Assembly (NCBI RefSeq): GCF_932276165.1
Contig: NC_064000.1
Coordinates: 8,928,001 to 8,992,000 of the forward strand
Origin: Plutella xylostella
Lineage: Eukaryota; Arthropoda; Insecta; Lepidoptera; Plutellidae
Direction of reading: 5' to 3'
DNA: 64,000 bases
This document shows positions 44,606-55,313 of this stretch, piece by piece (the first letter of the stretch is position 1; each line of letters starts with the position of its first letter). The position numbers were made by a program, and so were the translations under genes. The notes under the pieces are model-generated. The model made no database searches. It was not told the origin of the DNA and was given only the letters and a program-made list of their open reading frames with translations.

Positions 44606-47600
44606 ATGTTTTTTTTCCTTTGTCTGGTGTTAGGTTTTACTAGAAACTTAGTTATTGCGAAAGATATTTTAGAAAATAGCACATTGAGTGTAGCCGACAC
44701 AGACAGGGTTGAAGCTGTGAAGGACGCGGTCATAGCAGCGCCGCCTACTGGCAAAAAGAGTTATGGAAATAATAGCGAAGATTATTGGGGTGAGTGGCGA
44801 AAATGAAAGTCTTTAGTAATTTTGTCATGGTTATAGCATCGATGAATGAAAGTATACAGGATGTTGCAAAAAGGGTATACTAAGCCGAAACCTACATGTG
44901 CAGAATGGTATATCTAAGCCTGAAACTAAAATCAGAATTTGAAAATTCGCGAAAAAAAAATATCATTTTCCATAGAAACTTTGTTGGCCACGTGACTTTT
45001 TACTATGGCAAAATAAAAATTTTTTTCGCGAATTTCCAAATTCTGATTTCAGATTCGGGCTTAGATATACCATGCTGCACATGTAGGTTTCGGCTTAGTA
45101 TACCAATTTTGCAACACCCTGTATAAACAAGCAATTTACTCTTATTTGAAAATAATCACAATATAGGCACGTTATTCAGAGTAATCTTTACTTAAACTGA
45201 TAAAATATTATAAGCATCAAGTCCAGAAGATTTCACCATGACGCTAAAGGTAGTTACTGTAGCAGTACCTCTTAGCTCTTTAATAAACTAGAGGGTTTAT
45301 CTACGAACGTACCTGATCGAAAGGCCAACCTCTTTTAGTAACACAACGGTCCCTAATTCCAATGAGTCCCGTGCCTGTTTTATGACTATGGATGCCATAT
45401 CTAGTTCAATCATGCCATTTATATTTTTAAATTACCTATATCCTACCTTTATTCTACCAATAATCTGTAGTCCAATTCCATTTAGTTCATTTACGCTGCC
45501 AATTTCAAGTTTGGTCTTTGCCAAGGGATCCCTCTTTTTCTTCCGCCAACCAGTAGAACGTGAGCTCGCGATCGCCTGATTGACAGAAGAAAAAAAGGTG
45601 ATCCGCTGACTAACGTTACGAGGTAAAATGTAATGTTACACAGTGAGCATTTGTGCAGTCAGTACGTATTGTTACGTGTAAACCAGCGAGCAACGAGTCG
45701 CTTTTAGAACACAGCGTTGCTGAACATCCTCGCTGGGTATGTCACATTACACCTTGTAACGTTGGTACCCACCTTTATACAGAGTGTTGCAAAAAGGGTA
45801 TACTAAGCCGAAACCAGCATGTGCAGCATGTTATATCTAAGCCCGAATCTGAAATCACAATTTAAAATTTCGCGAAAAAAAATATTCATATACTCGTAAC
45901 ATGTTGCACATGCTGGTTTCGGCTTAATATACCCTTTTTGCAACATCCTGTATGTGCTGAGACCATTACCCGCCCTACAGACCCTGTAGCCGAGCTGACG
46001 GCGCGGCGGCGCGGCCCGCGGCGCCTGTTCCGCGGAGACAAGACCCGCATCAGCCACTTCCCCTTCGTGGTGTCGGTCCACCTCAACGGGCGCTTCCACT
46101 GCGGCGGCGCGCTGTACTGGCGCGACCTCGTCGTCACCGCCGCTTCTTGTCTACAGATGTGAGTGGCTTTCTCATAATCTTCTACTTCTTCATTTGCCGT
46201 CGGTATGCGGAGGCTGGAAATCCTGCTGATTTCCGTCTTGCTGCCGCACGGGATAATGCTCAGTTGGAACCACTGGCGTAGATTTGGTAGCCATATTGTC
46301 ATTGGCCGCCCAGGTCTCCTCATGCTTTGTATTTTCCCCTGTGTTATAACTTGGAAAAGTTCATATTTGGGGTTACGCATAACGTTTTTCATCATCATTA
46401 GCCGGTAATCTTCCACTGCTGGGTAGAGGTGACCAAGAAGCCCCACAACTAGCAATACCTACTCCATACTTGGCAAACCACATCCAACAAAGGCCGTTAT
46501 TCCTGATGATTCCAAGACTCCGTGCGTAAGACGTTTTGTAGCCCACTGCAGCGAGTTTATTGACTCTTTTAACCGACTTCAAAAAAGAAGGAGGTTCTCA
46601 ATTCGTCTGTATGTATACTTTTTTCCCAGAATACACAACAATCGGTTCTTCCGCGAGAACCCGGCGGCGCTGGCGGTGCGCGTGGGCAGCGACTACAGCC
46701 TCGGCGGCGGGGAGTTCATCGAGGCTCTAGAGGTATGTCACATTATACACTCCCGAGCAATAATAATTATTATTACGAGTATGTTGTTGTTTTTCCATCT
46801 CGGGACCATGGGGTCCCGGACATTTGGAAGGCGTGCATGGGGCCGAAGCCAATATGTAGAGGCCCTTTTGACAACATTAATCTATATGAAATGTATTATT
46901 AAATTATTTATTGCACATAGTAAAATGATACAAAGGCGAACTTAATGGTAGTGTAGCATTCTCTACCAGTTAACCTTGGGTGATGATTAAAAAGTGAGTA
47001 ATGAAGAAGCGGCGGGTGGAACCGCCATCGCCGCCCGTTCCAGATGTCACTGGAACTTTTTCATTGCTCGCTAGCTTATTTTTTTTAAGGACAACATTAA
47101 TTAAATGTTTTAGATTTTCTTTAGTTTCTAAGATAGCGATTTGAATCTTGCCCGGACAAACAATTGTTTCACATCATATTTAGTTGTGTTAAACGTACCG
47201 AAAAAATCGTAACCATTGGGGCAGACTAGTTCTCAAATTGAGATTAGCGTAGGCGCATTCCAGCCCGCTGAACCGACCTTAGTTATGCGGTGGTCTTGTA
47301 CAAAGTTATTATCTACCTAACTAGGCTATTATTGCCAGACAGTCGGCAGCGGTTTGGATTCAGATCGAGTATATATATATATATATATTATATTATCAGT
47401 AGTGACTAGCTAATGCTACCCCCAACCATTCTACCAAAGAAAAGATGGCAAAAACCTTCTACTCTTGGGCGACACCCATGTCTTGTAAACTAGAGTAGAC
47501 TTGATACGATCCATAGCTTTCATTACCAGCCAACTTTCGCAATTCGTCACCCCATCTAGCCGGAGGGTATCCAACACTACGTTTGCCTAATCGTGGGCTC

Positions 47601-50136
47601 CACTCCAGAACACGTTTGTCCCATAGGTTATTGGTTCTTCTACAGCCCGACTAGTACAGGTTTGATAGTTCGTCGAAAACTATAAAAGTTTCAGTTTTCT
47701 CACATACAAAATGGTGCTTCTAGCGGAAACTATCATGAAACTTTGGACAGATAATGTATGCAGGTGACAGAAGAAACCAAAACATTTCTCGTTTACATAA
47801 ATTGCAAAACTCGTACTAGATGCCCTGATGTGACCAGCCCACTGCCACTAAGCTGACTAACTCGATATATCTGCTTATAACATCCCTGCATCAATAACGT
47901 TCCAACAATCGCCAGGTATACTTCCACCCGAGCTACGACCCCCGCCTCCTCACCCACAACCTGGCGTTGGTGCGTCTCTCCCGCCACCTGCGTCTCACCA
48001 GCCGCCGCGCGCCCCGGCTGATCCCGGTCAGGGACTCCAGTGACCCGCTGCCGGCCAGCGCCGAAGTGCTTCTGCTGGGGTGGGGGACGTCTGTGAGTGG
48101 GTTTGCTTTACTGTTGTTACGAAGGTCCGGGTCCAAAGATGTCGTGCCGTTGGGTTTGAACCTAAGTTAAAATCAAAGTGAAATGCTTTTATTCATCTTA
48201 TAAATATATTTTTTGTAATGATTGTTTTTTATTTTACAAACTACTCTCCGTTTAAAAAAATGGCTCTTTGTCTTTGGAGAAGAACGGACGCAATAAGAAT
48301 CTCCTGAGCCATCTTTTCAAAATCCCGCCATGTGCCAATAATGATGATGATCTAAAGTGTGTACGTACCGTTTATTAAATAATGATTATTTACAGGAAAA
48401 ATCAAGCAAGTCGATGATGCCGCAATCGTTAAAAAAAAAGCTGCTACCGGTGTATCCCAACCATTTTTGCAAAGATATTTATGGCGCGTAAGTAAATGTA
48501 TCTATTTACGTACTTATTTATTAGGGACGTTGTTGTGGTACTTTTAGCTTCTTATAGTAAAATTGCTCTTGGTTATTACAAGTTATATGCATGTATCTGT
48601 AGCACTGAAAGTGTTATATGATTTTAAACTCCACCCACCCACACTAGGCCAGCGTGGTGGACTAGGCCTAAAACCCTTCCTTCTTTGGAAGGAGACCCGC
48701 CCCCAGCAGTGGGGACGTGATGGGTGGTGATGATGAACGTTGTATGTTCCAGTAAGTACGTGACTTCGACGATGTTCTGCGTCGGATCGGTCTCCCAGGG
48801 AAACGGTGCCTGCGACGTGAGTACCCTCTACTTACCAGAAGACTTTACTAACCAGAAGGCCTAACACGGGACGCAAGACGTTGCGCACTCTAAAAACGTG
48901 ACAAAGATCGCTCACTCAGATCGCGCGGCTTCGAGAGCGAGTGCGGCGGAGTACTTTTATCACGTCTTACCGTGCACGTGTTACGTCTCGATCTAGGCTA
49001 AGTTAGAGGCTTTTTACGCCAATTTCTAGGTATGGAAAAGAACTCCAAGACCTTTCAAACCTTAAGATCCTAATAATAATGCAATTTCTGACGGATGAAT
49101 TTATTTTGCGGACAAATCTGACTACAGCCAAGGTGACAAACCCAGATCCAGTTCTATTTTTTTCCACCCACACTCTCAGAAGAAGAAGATAATGCATTTT
49201 TTTGCCAAATTTAATCTAGAAACTAACCCTTTCACCACGTAGCAGTTCAGTTCTAGTGTTGGTTACCGACACGCTAAGCAGAATAACAATAATATTTCCT
49301 CATGCCAGCGCGACAGCGGCGGCCCGGCCGTCTTCGCGGGTAACCTGGTGGGGGTGATATCGTACGGGCCCCCGCGCTGCGGCGCCGCCGGCAACCCCAC
49401 TGTACTCACGCTGGTAGGAGCGTACAGCGACTGGATCCAGGAGGTCAATGACACTGTGAGTACACGAGCTGGATATCACTTGAAAGGTACTGTCTATCGA
49501 CGAAAGAACGAACGAGAATTGTCACGCTGAATTTTAGTTTATAGTTTCGGAGAGGATAGCATAACAATTATGTAGAGAGTAGTTACCGCCCTGCTTCTTT
49601 CTTATAAGCATATGTATGTTTGGTGCAAAGAGGATGGTCACCAAATAATGCTAATGTGACTAGCCGGTCCTTTCACTATGGTGGCAAACCTTGGTCGGCG
49701 TTCTGTTTTTGTCACCGACTACTAAAAAGAAAATGTACAGTGTGTTTGTCAGTAATTGATAAGGTAAATAACTCAGTCGTATTAATTCCAGCATCCAGAC
49801 TACTACATATCCCTAAAACGCACGACTACCACGACCGCCTCCTCCATGGAAGCAAAGACCAAGAAAACCACAGAAAAAGTAGATCCAATGCACCCCATAG
49901 ACCCCAGCGCACCACCTGGAGAACTCGCCCCCGATCAACCTACAACAGAAGCAGGACCAGGTGGTGAAACTAATACAGGAGCAGAACTAGGCACCACAAC
50001 TGAAGAGCAAACAGTAACAGAAGCTCCCAAAGACGAGGCTGATAAACCACCAGCACCAGAACATGCAGTTGACGTACCGGGAGGGAAGGTGGAAGACGTT
50101 ACTGAAGTGGATAAGAATACGGATACTCCAACCTAA
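44606..50136 (+). CDS. Secreted non-catalytic serine protease homologue with a Thr/Pro/Glu-rich tail
   Basis: Eight exons join in consistent phase: 44606-44789, 45981-46158, 46630-46732, 47916-48092, 48396-48487, 48753-48816, 49309-49455 and 49792-50136 (1290 nt, 429 residues). All introns start GT and end AG; most donors are GTGAGT. Residues 1-18 are a signal peptide (MFFFLCLVLGF start). Sequons lie at N24 and N55. The trypsin fold runs from about 80 to 316. Cys pairs C102-C118, C239-C254 and C265-C290 fit the three classic disulfides. The His of TAAHC is Ser (TAASC, S117), and the Asp of the DIAL box is Asn (HNLALVRL, N170). The nucleophile survives in RDSGGP (S269), but the oxyanion Gly is Arg (R267). 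No IVGG-type activation site is seen. Such pseudoproteases usually act as binding partners or cofactors of active proteases outside the cell; the role here is unknown. Residues 320-429 form a low-complexity tail. Exons 2-4 and 7 are very GC-rich. The ATG is the only start giving a signal peptide. Confidence 0.85.
44853..45125. mobile_element. Hairpin MITE in intron 1
   Basis: An AGGGTGTTGCAAAA-family member about 273 bp long with near-complete arms and the same central TTTCCATAG/CTATGG motif. It lies 63 bases after exon 1. Confidence 0.88.
45776..45953. mobile_element. Shortened hairpin MITE in intron 1, next to exon 2
   Basis: Ends TATACAGAGTGTTGC and GCAACATCCTGTAT. The centre is deleted compared with 28795-29057. 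Its right end is 27 bases before exon 2. Confidence 0.85.
46196..46430 (-). pseudogene. LINE ORF C-terminal fragment in intron 2
   Basis: Minus-strand reading NPKYELFQVITQGKIQSM, then RRPGRPMTIWLPNLRQWF, matches LINE C-terminal ends. A CATCATCATTAG tail lies next to it. It opposes the host gene's direction. Confidence 0.65.
46567..46624 (+). repeat. CCGACTTCAAAAA-type fragment abutting exon 3
   Basis: It matches the start of 25255-26054 (TTTTAACCGACTTCAAAAAA, then GGAGGTTCTCAATTCGTC and TGTATGTATACTTTTTT). The splice acceptor CCCAG of exon 3 follows within five bases, so the pyrimidine tract is repeat-derived. Confidence 0.75.
46785..46895 (+). repeat. Unclassified repeat in intron 3
   Basis: Close copy of 41371-41475. 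A LINE tail (46905-46990) and a Tc1-like end fragment (GGAACTTTTTCATTGCTCG, about 47052-47075) follow. Confidence 0.65.
47650..47770. repeat. Unclassified repeat in intron 3
   Basis: It contains AACTATCATGAAACTTTGG and matches the complement of 61185-61270. No ends were defined. Confidence 0.5.
48638..48740 (+). repeat. 3' end of a 5S-derived SINE in intron 5
   Basis: It matches 31230-31335 (GGCCAGCGTGGTGGACTAGG, AACCCTTCCTTCTTTGGAAG, CAGCAGTGGGGACGTGATGG). It ends about 13 bases before exon 6. Confidence 0.75.
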
Positions 50137-50207
50137 ATGAGAACTGGTCCAAAGAAAGATGAAAGCGACGGCAAACGAGATACCAAAATTTTGTTTCCTT
50201 AAGATTG

Positions 50208-50213
50208 AATAAA
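50208..50213 (+). terminator. Polyadenylation signal of the protease homologue
   Basis: AATAAA lies 72 bases after the stop codon, in an AT-rich 3' untranslated region. Confidence 0.7.
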
Positions 50214-50359
50214 ATTTAATTTGATACAGTGATATGTTTATTATTCTGTTCTTAATATTTGGTGCCCTAGAGGGAGAAGCTGATCATCATCATTAGGTAC
50301 TTATACCTCCTACAAGCTATTTATTCCTAAAACCGATACATTAGTAAGTAATCATTATA

Positions 50360-50428
50360 GTTCTGTTGCCTATAAACCGTAACCCTGCAGTGGGTTGACA
50401 TAGGCTGATGATGATGATGATGATTGTT
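50360..50428 (+). repeat. LINE 3' end with a GATGAT tail
   Basis: CCCTGCAGTGGGTTGACATAG followed by GCTGATGATGATGATGATG is a common non-LTR 3' terminus. Confidence 0.65.
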
Positions 50429-50700
50429 CATAATGGTTTAAATATTTAGTCAATTGGCCAAGTTTGTAAAACAATACAAATATTAACGTTTTGTAGAAGT
50501 TATTGGCATACACTGTAGTCATGTATTGTATATCGGATACTGCGTCAGATATGGTAGCTGCTCGCTTCACGGTATGGTAATAGCTGCTGTAATCATGGCT
50601 GTGAGCTGCTGAGCGGTGACTCAGGGTACACGGAATACAGAGATTTAAATTATATGAGACGAGATGTTTGCCCTATCGAGAAGGACTTTCCAATTTACTA

Positions 50701-52347
50701 CACTCGCGAGCAACCAAATCGACTCAAGCCTTGACGGCGCAAACATACATTAATACAAGTAAAATTATGAATAGAAATAATAAAAATGATATGTCATTTA
50801 AAAGCTTAAGATGTCAGCTTTAATTTGATATCATTATTATTGAAATCCATTCATCATTTTTGAAATAAATGATGTCTGAACGCAATTGTAGGAAAAACGG
50901 GAATTTAGGAAAAAAGGGTATGGGTATCGTATTATACAAATTAAACAAAAAATGTTAAGATAAAAATTTATTTATTTAAATCAATACTTTGTATTGCCCC
51001 CTCTTGCCCTAATTACAGCCTGCAGCCTGTTTCTCATAGACCTTATCAACTTTTTGACAGTTTCCTGAGGAATGCCGTCCCACTCCTCTAATAAAGCTGT
51101 CTTCAGCTCGTCCACGCTTGCAGGGACTGGATTCCTGGCCCGAACTCTTCTTTTGAGCTCGTCCCATAAGTGTTCGATGGGATTCAGGTCAGGACTGAGC
51201 GCAGGCCAGTCCATCGTGCGCAATTCCTTCTCTCTCAGAAACTGCCGACTGACTCGTGCCGTGTGGCAGCGGGCATTGTCGTGCATTAGCACGAAGTCTT
51301 CACCGACAAATTCTGCATAGGGCACAACATGACCGAGTAGAATGTCGGTGATGTACCGATCAGCTGTTAACCCGCCTCCTCGGCCGCCTCCAGGCACGAA
51401 AACAAGTGCGGTTTTTCCCTCTAGAGAAATACCAGCCCACATCATGCAGGAACCGCCGCCATATGCTACTGTTTCAGCGAAACAACATTGGGCAAATCGT
51501 TCCCCCGGACGCCGGTAGACCCGGCCTCTCCTGTCACTGCCATGCAGACACACTCTGCACTCATCAGTAAACAGGACCGACCGCCATTGCGCAATGCTCC
51601 AATCGAGATGCTCTCGAGCAAACTGAAGACGCGCTTGTCGGTGGCCTGCAGTCAATTTGGGGCCTGATGCAGGTCTTTTTGGTGTCAAGTTGGCTTCCTT
51701 CAAGCGTCTTCTCACTGTCCACTCGCTGACAGCCACTTGTCGTACACGTCTCAGTTCTTGCTGCACATCAACGCCCGTAAGGTGTCGATTGCGCAGCGAG
51801 GTTGAGACAATGAAGCGGTCGTCTCTCTCTGAAGTGCAGCGGTGGCGGCCCGTTCTTGGTCTTCGATTGAAGGCACCAGTCTCTTGGAACCGTCTGTATA
51901 CTCGGGATACAGCAGACTGGCTCAAGTGGAGCTGGGCAGCGACTGCTCGCTGACTTAACCCTTGTTGCAGCAAGGCAACAACTTGAGCAGCTTCTTCTGG
52001 TGTGGTATCCATGGGTTTGCGAAAACAAGGAATACAATGCAACGAGATGTGTACCGGTCAACTTGCAACAAGCGACTGATAAGGTACACCGGATGTGGAA
52101 AGGTTTTATAGCGGGATCAGGTAGCGCAAGGCGTGGATTCCTAATGAGGTAATTAACACTGACGGGCAATTAAAATGCGTCATTAAATCTGCGCTTAGTT
52201 TTTTTTTATGGTATTGATCTTAATTGAAAGCCTAATTCTTCAGCTTTCGAATGACATATCACTTTTATATTTACCATTTATCGTTTTAGGAAAATCAATG
52301 TATATGTGCGCCGTGAAGGCTTGAGTCGATTTGGTTGCTCGCGAGTG
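50701..52347 (-). mobile_element. Complete Tc1-like transposon
   Basis: A 1647-bp element flanked by TA (50699-50700 and 52348-52349). The outer inverted repeats are about 52 bases with few mismatches, starting CACTCGCGAGCAACC. A second inverted pair lies further in (ATGATATGTCATT at 50786 and its counterpart near 52250), which gives a two-site end like the IR/DR ends of some Tc1 elements. The intact transposase gene is inside, so this copy looks potentially autonomous. Confidence 0.95.
50981..52042 (-). CDS. Tc1-family DD34E transposase, intact
   Basis: 353 codons without interruption. Translation may instead start at the second Met (residue 11, base 52012), reading MDTTPEEAAQ, which looks more like the family start. 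Residues 15-75 form the paired-like helix-turn-helix (LSQRAVAAQLHLSQSAVSRV) with an RRPRTGRHR linker. A second HTH spans about 75-125. The catalytic triad is D160 (LFTDECRV), D255 (LMHDNARCH) and E290 (LNPIEHLWDEL), with 34 residues between the last two, which defines the Tc1 DD34E group. The Gly-rich box (YGGGSCMMWAGIS) is kept; a run of extra Gly at 218-224 is unusual. It excises and reinserts the element at TA sites in the nucleus. Confidence 0.95.
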   Translation of the reverse strand: MHCIPCFRKPMDTTPEEAAQVVALLQQGLSQRAVAAQLHLSQSAVSRVYRRFQETGAFNRRPRTGRHRCTSERDDRFIVSTSLRNRHLTGVDVQQELRRVRQVAVSEWTVRRRLKEANLTPKRPASGPKLTAGHRQARLQFAREHLDWSIAQWRSVLFTDECRVCLHGSDRRGRVYRRPGERFAQCCFAETVAYGGGSCMMWAGISLEGKTALVFVPGGGRGGGLTADRYITDILLGHVVPYAEFVGEDFVLMHDNARCHTARVSRQFLREKELRTMDWPALSPDLNPIEHLWDELKRRVRARNPVPASVDELKTALLEEWDGIPQETVKKLIRSMRNRLQAVIRARGGNTKY

Positions 52348-52350
52348 TAG

Positions 52351-52484
52351 TTGAGTAGTCCACCTTCAAACACCTCTATATGATTTTGGCATAAATGTTT
52401 AAAATTGGAAAAAAAACTATTTGTATGAATAAGTAGATGAGCAAAATGTACACATATAGGGGTGTTTGCAGGTGGTCTACTCAA
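52351..52484. mobile_element. 134-bp MITE abutting the Tc1-like transposon
   Basis: Inverted ends TTGAGTAGTCCACCTTCAAA and the complement of TTGAGTAGACCACCTGCAAA. It begins two bases after the TA flank of the neighbouring transposon. Confidence 0.85.
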
Positions 52485-53870
52485 TTGTCAGGGTTCTATG
52501 TTATACCTATGTACTTCTTGGTAGTGTATGAAGCAATGAATTATGTAGGTACTTACTGTATGTGTGTATTTAATGGATATATAAACAAGTAGGTAAGTAA
52601 AAATAAAAAAAACAATAATCGTTTAAATACCGGTACAAAAGGTAGGTTAATCCATATTATCAGCTTCCCGTATTCCAAATTAAATTAAAATCCGTTCAGT
52701 ACATTTTAATTTTATTTTAAAGAGTAACAAACATCTATCTATACTTAAAACGTTCACTTTGCATAGCATGACTGTAAGTAGTTGTAGTATCTCACTACAA
52801 ACAGGGTGCTCTAAACTCCATCCAGCTCAGCATCAATTCAACGGCTGGAACATTTCGGCAGCAATTAAGTAACTTAGAGCTGCAGTTCCAGTCTGCGGTA
52901 AATACCAGCTCCAACTACGAGCTACAGTATTTACGAACGACTTTCTAGTGAGCGGAGCAGGTTAAATAGCTTAGATTAACAATATACGAAGAGGATAGTT
53001 TGTCAGATACAAAAACAAAGCAGCAAACCGACTGCATTTTGTTTACTATCACACCGTTTTAAGTTTAACCTAATGACAACCAACTAATGAACTAATAGCG
53101 TTAGGAATTTGTTAAAAACGTTATGTATTGTCTTAGACAAGCGATGATACCTTTACATTACAAAAATTACTTATAAGGTCTAACCAATAAAACGCAAAAA
53201 GTATAGGTACATTCGGTAACAATGTAATATGTATAATATGGCAGTATTCGTTCACGTGTAGTTTATGTGCAATGCAGAACGTTACGTGAAACTCAATAAA
53301 GGTTTATTAGAAAACTTGTTGTAAAATAAAATTTCAGTGCATATTGTATGTCGCTTGGATGGACGGAATGTTTACTGAACTATTTGTACATAGTTTACTA
53401 TAGCTGAAAATATTTCTAAAACAAAGTTCAGGCCCGAAATTCAAAATTTTATATGAGTTATTAATTATAATGAGCTTAGGAGAATTTATGAGGTAGGTAC
53501 TCTATAAAATAGAAAGATATTAGGTAAAAGTACTTACCTATATAAGTTTAATAACCTCCTATATTACAAAATAGCCCAGTGTCCGCTTGAAATCTACAGC
53601 AAATAATATGATCCAACATCAAAGGGATTAAGTCCATTTTCATTTTGTTCAAACAAAAGTAAATCTTGTCCATTTCGGAAACAAGAATATAATAATTAAC
53701 AAGCTATAACGTTGTTTCGTAAGTATTAGAAATATTTTATGCTGAAAAGTATCATTTTAATTACAAATATTAAATAGGATCTATAGTGTACAGTACAAAG
53801 TATGTAAGAAATAAACTTACCAGTAAATTATAAATTGTTGTAGACGTTGTACTTAGTTGTTCGAAGAGTG
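52485..53870. other. No gene seen
   Basis: AT-rich, with no recognisable exon, RNA gene or repeat boundary. Confidence 0.4.
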
Positions 53871-53877
53871 TTTGACG

Positions 53878-54155
53878 ACCGAATGGCGTAGTGGTTAGGA
53901 CGACCGAATGGCGTAGTGGTTAGTGACCCTGACTACTGAGCCGATGGTCCCGGGTTCGATTCCCGGCTGGGGCAGATATTTGTTTAAACACAGATATTTG
54001 TTCTCAGGTCTTGGATGTGCCCGTAAAATGGCAATAGGCCCGCCCCCTATTACATTGGGACTAACATACACTCTGGCGAAAAGTGGGTGCAGCAATGCAC
54101 CTCTGCCTACCCCGCAAGGGAGTACATTAGTACAAGGCGTGAGTGCGTGTGTGTT
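53878..54155 (+). mobile_element. tRNA-derived SINE, family 1b, with a repeated 5' head
   Basis: The first ~24 bases (GACCGAATGGCGTAGTGGTT) occur twice in tandem. The complete head, with B box GGTTCGATTCC, then the 1b body (GGCAATAGGCCCGCCCCC; CCCCGCAAGGGAGTACATT) follow. Confidence 0.85.
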
Positions 54156-55177
54156 GTGTGTTGTGTTTGACATAGAAAAGCTTTTATTCTACAGGATCTT
54201 TTCAAAACAACCTTATTAAAGGTCCAGACACACCACCCCTTCCCTTCCCTTTGACTCTATCATTGTCGAGTGAAAACTAATGCAGCCTTCCGCTTATTAG
54301 CAGTAACGGCGCTGCACCGGAAGTGTGTAGTGAGGCGGATGTGACGTCACGCGCCGGCGGAGCGGAAATGAGCGGAGCGTGCGGGGCTGAGGATGAGCGC
54401 GTGTGATTTTAGTAAAGTTCTACATTCCAAGTGAATATTTGTTGCCCTCCTAATGCTACTAGATTCTCCTCAGACACTAAGGGCCTTACCACCAAAACTT
54501 TAGACAGCATTAATCAGATGTCTAGCGCTGTCAATCGTTTAAAAATCAATGAAATTTTGTTTTAGACACTTGTTAAACAATGTTTAAAGATTTTGTAGTA
54601 ATACATATGGTAATAATTTGAATTTGAATTTTACATTCTATTCAACAATACTATTGCTCGATGTACAGGCAGGGTACCTCTAGGAGCGCCAGTTCTTAGT
54701 TCTGTGAGCAGCAGATGTGAGCTCGACAGAGCACTTTACAAAGTTGCGAAGATGTTTTGCCACCTGGAGCTACATAGGGGGGTTTGTCTTTACTGTTCAT
54801 ATTATGTATCTGAAAGCGCCATTTCTTTTATTTCCCTAAATCTATTTCTTCTATAAACATTACAAATATGTAGGTGGAATTATAGCATAATCATAATCAT
54901 AGATTGCCTTGCCTTTAATATAAATATCTGTAGGAACTAATTCGGCAGGATAATACAAAGAAATAAAATGCATATCCATTATTTTATGCAACTTAATTAT
55001 CCATATTGTTTACTAACATAGGCTAAGGACACATTGTTACTAACATATTGTATGGATTTAATAATCTGAAAACAAATTGATTTATTATTATTATTAATGA
55101 TTCATCAAAATAAAATCCCGGCTCTCGGATGTCGTAGTTAAATCCATCCACCCACGATGCATGGTCTCCTATTCCAG
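54156..55177. other. No gene recognised; GC-rich CRE-bearing patch
   Basis: At 54290-54400 a GC-rich patch has a perfect CRE palindrome TGACGTCA (54342-54349), CCGGAAGT and GCCGGCGG. A promoter is possible, but no exon was found beside it. The rest is AT-rich. Confidence 0.3.
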
Positions 55178-55313
55178 TAAAGCTGCATACAGACCGGCCA
55201 AACGAACGGTTTCTTTGACCTTCGTTGCTGCAATCTGCCCTGTATTATGTGTGATAAATATCCATCGTTGGGCGTTCGTTGGGCGTTCGTTGGGCCGGTC
55301 TGTACGCAGCTTA
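55178..55313. mobile_element. 136-bp MITE with TAAAGCTGC ends
   Basis: TAAAGCTGCATACAGACCGG and CCGGTCTGTACGCAGCTTA are inverted. The right arm contains a tandem 11-base unit (GTTGGGCGTTC) repeated between two and three times. Confidence 0.85.

Noticed and set aside
45886..46455. 189-codon minus-strand frame opposite exon 2
   Set aside because: It is a mix of a LINE fragment in intron 2 and the complement of the GC-rich exon 2.
51072..51953. Plus-strand frames opposite the Tc1 transposase
   Set aside because: Antisense shadows of the intact 353-codon transposase.
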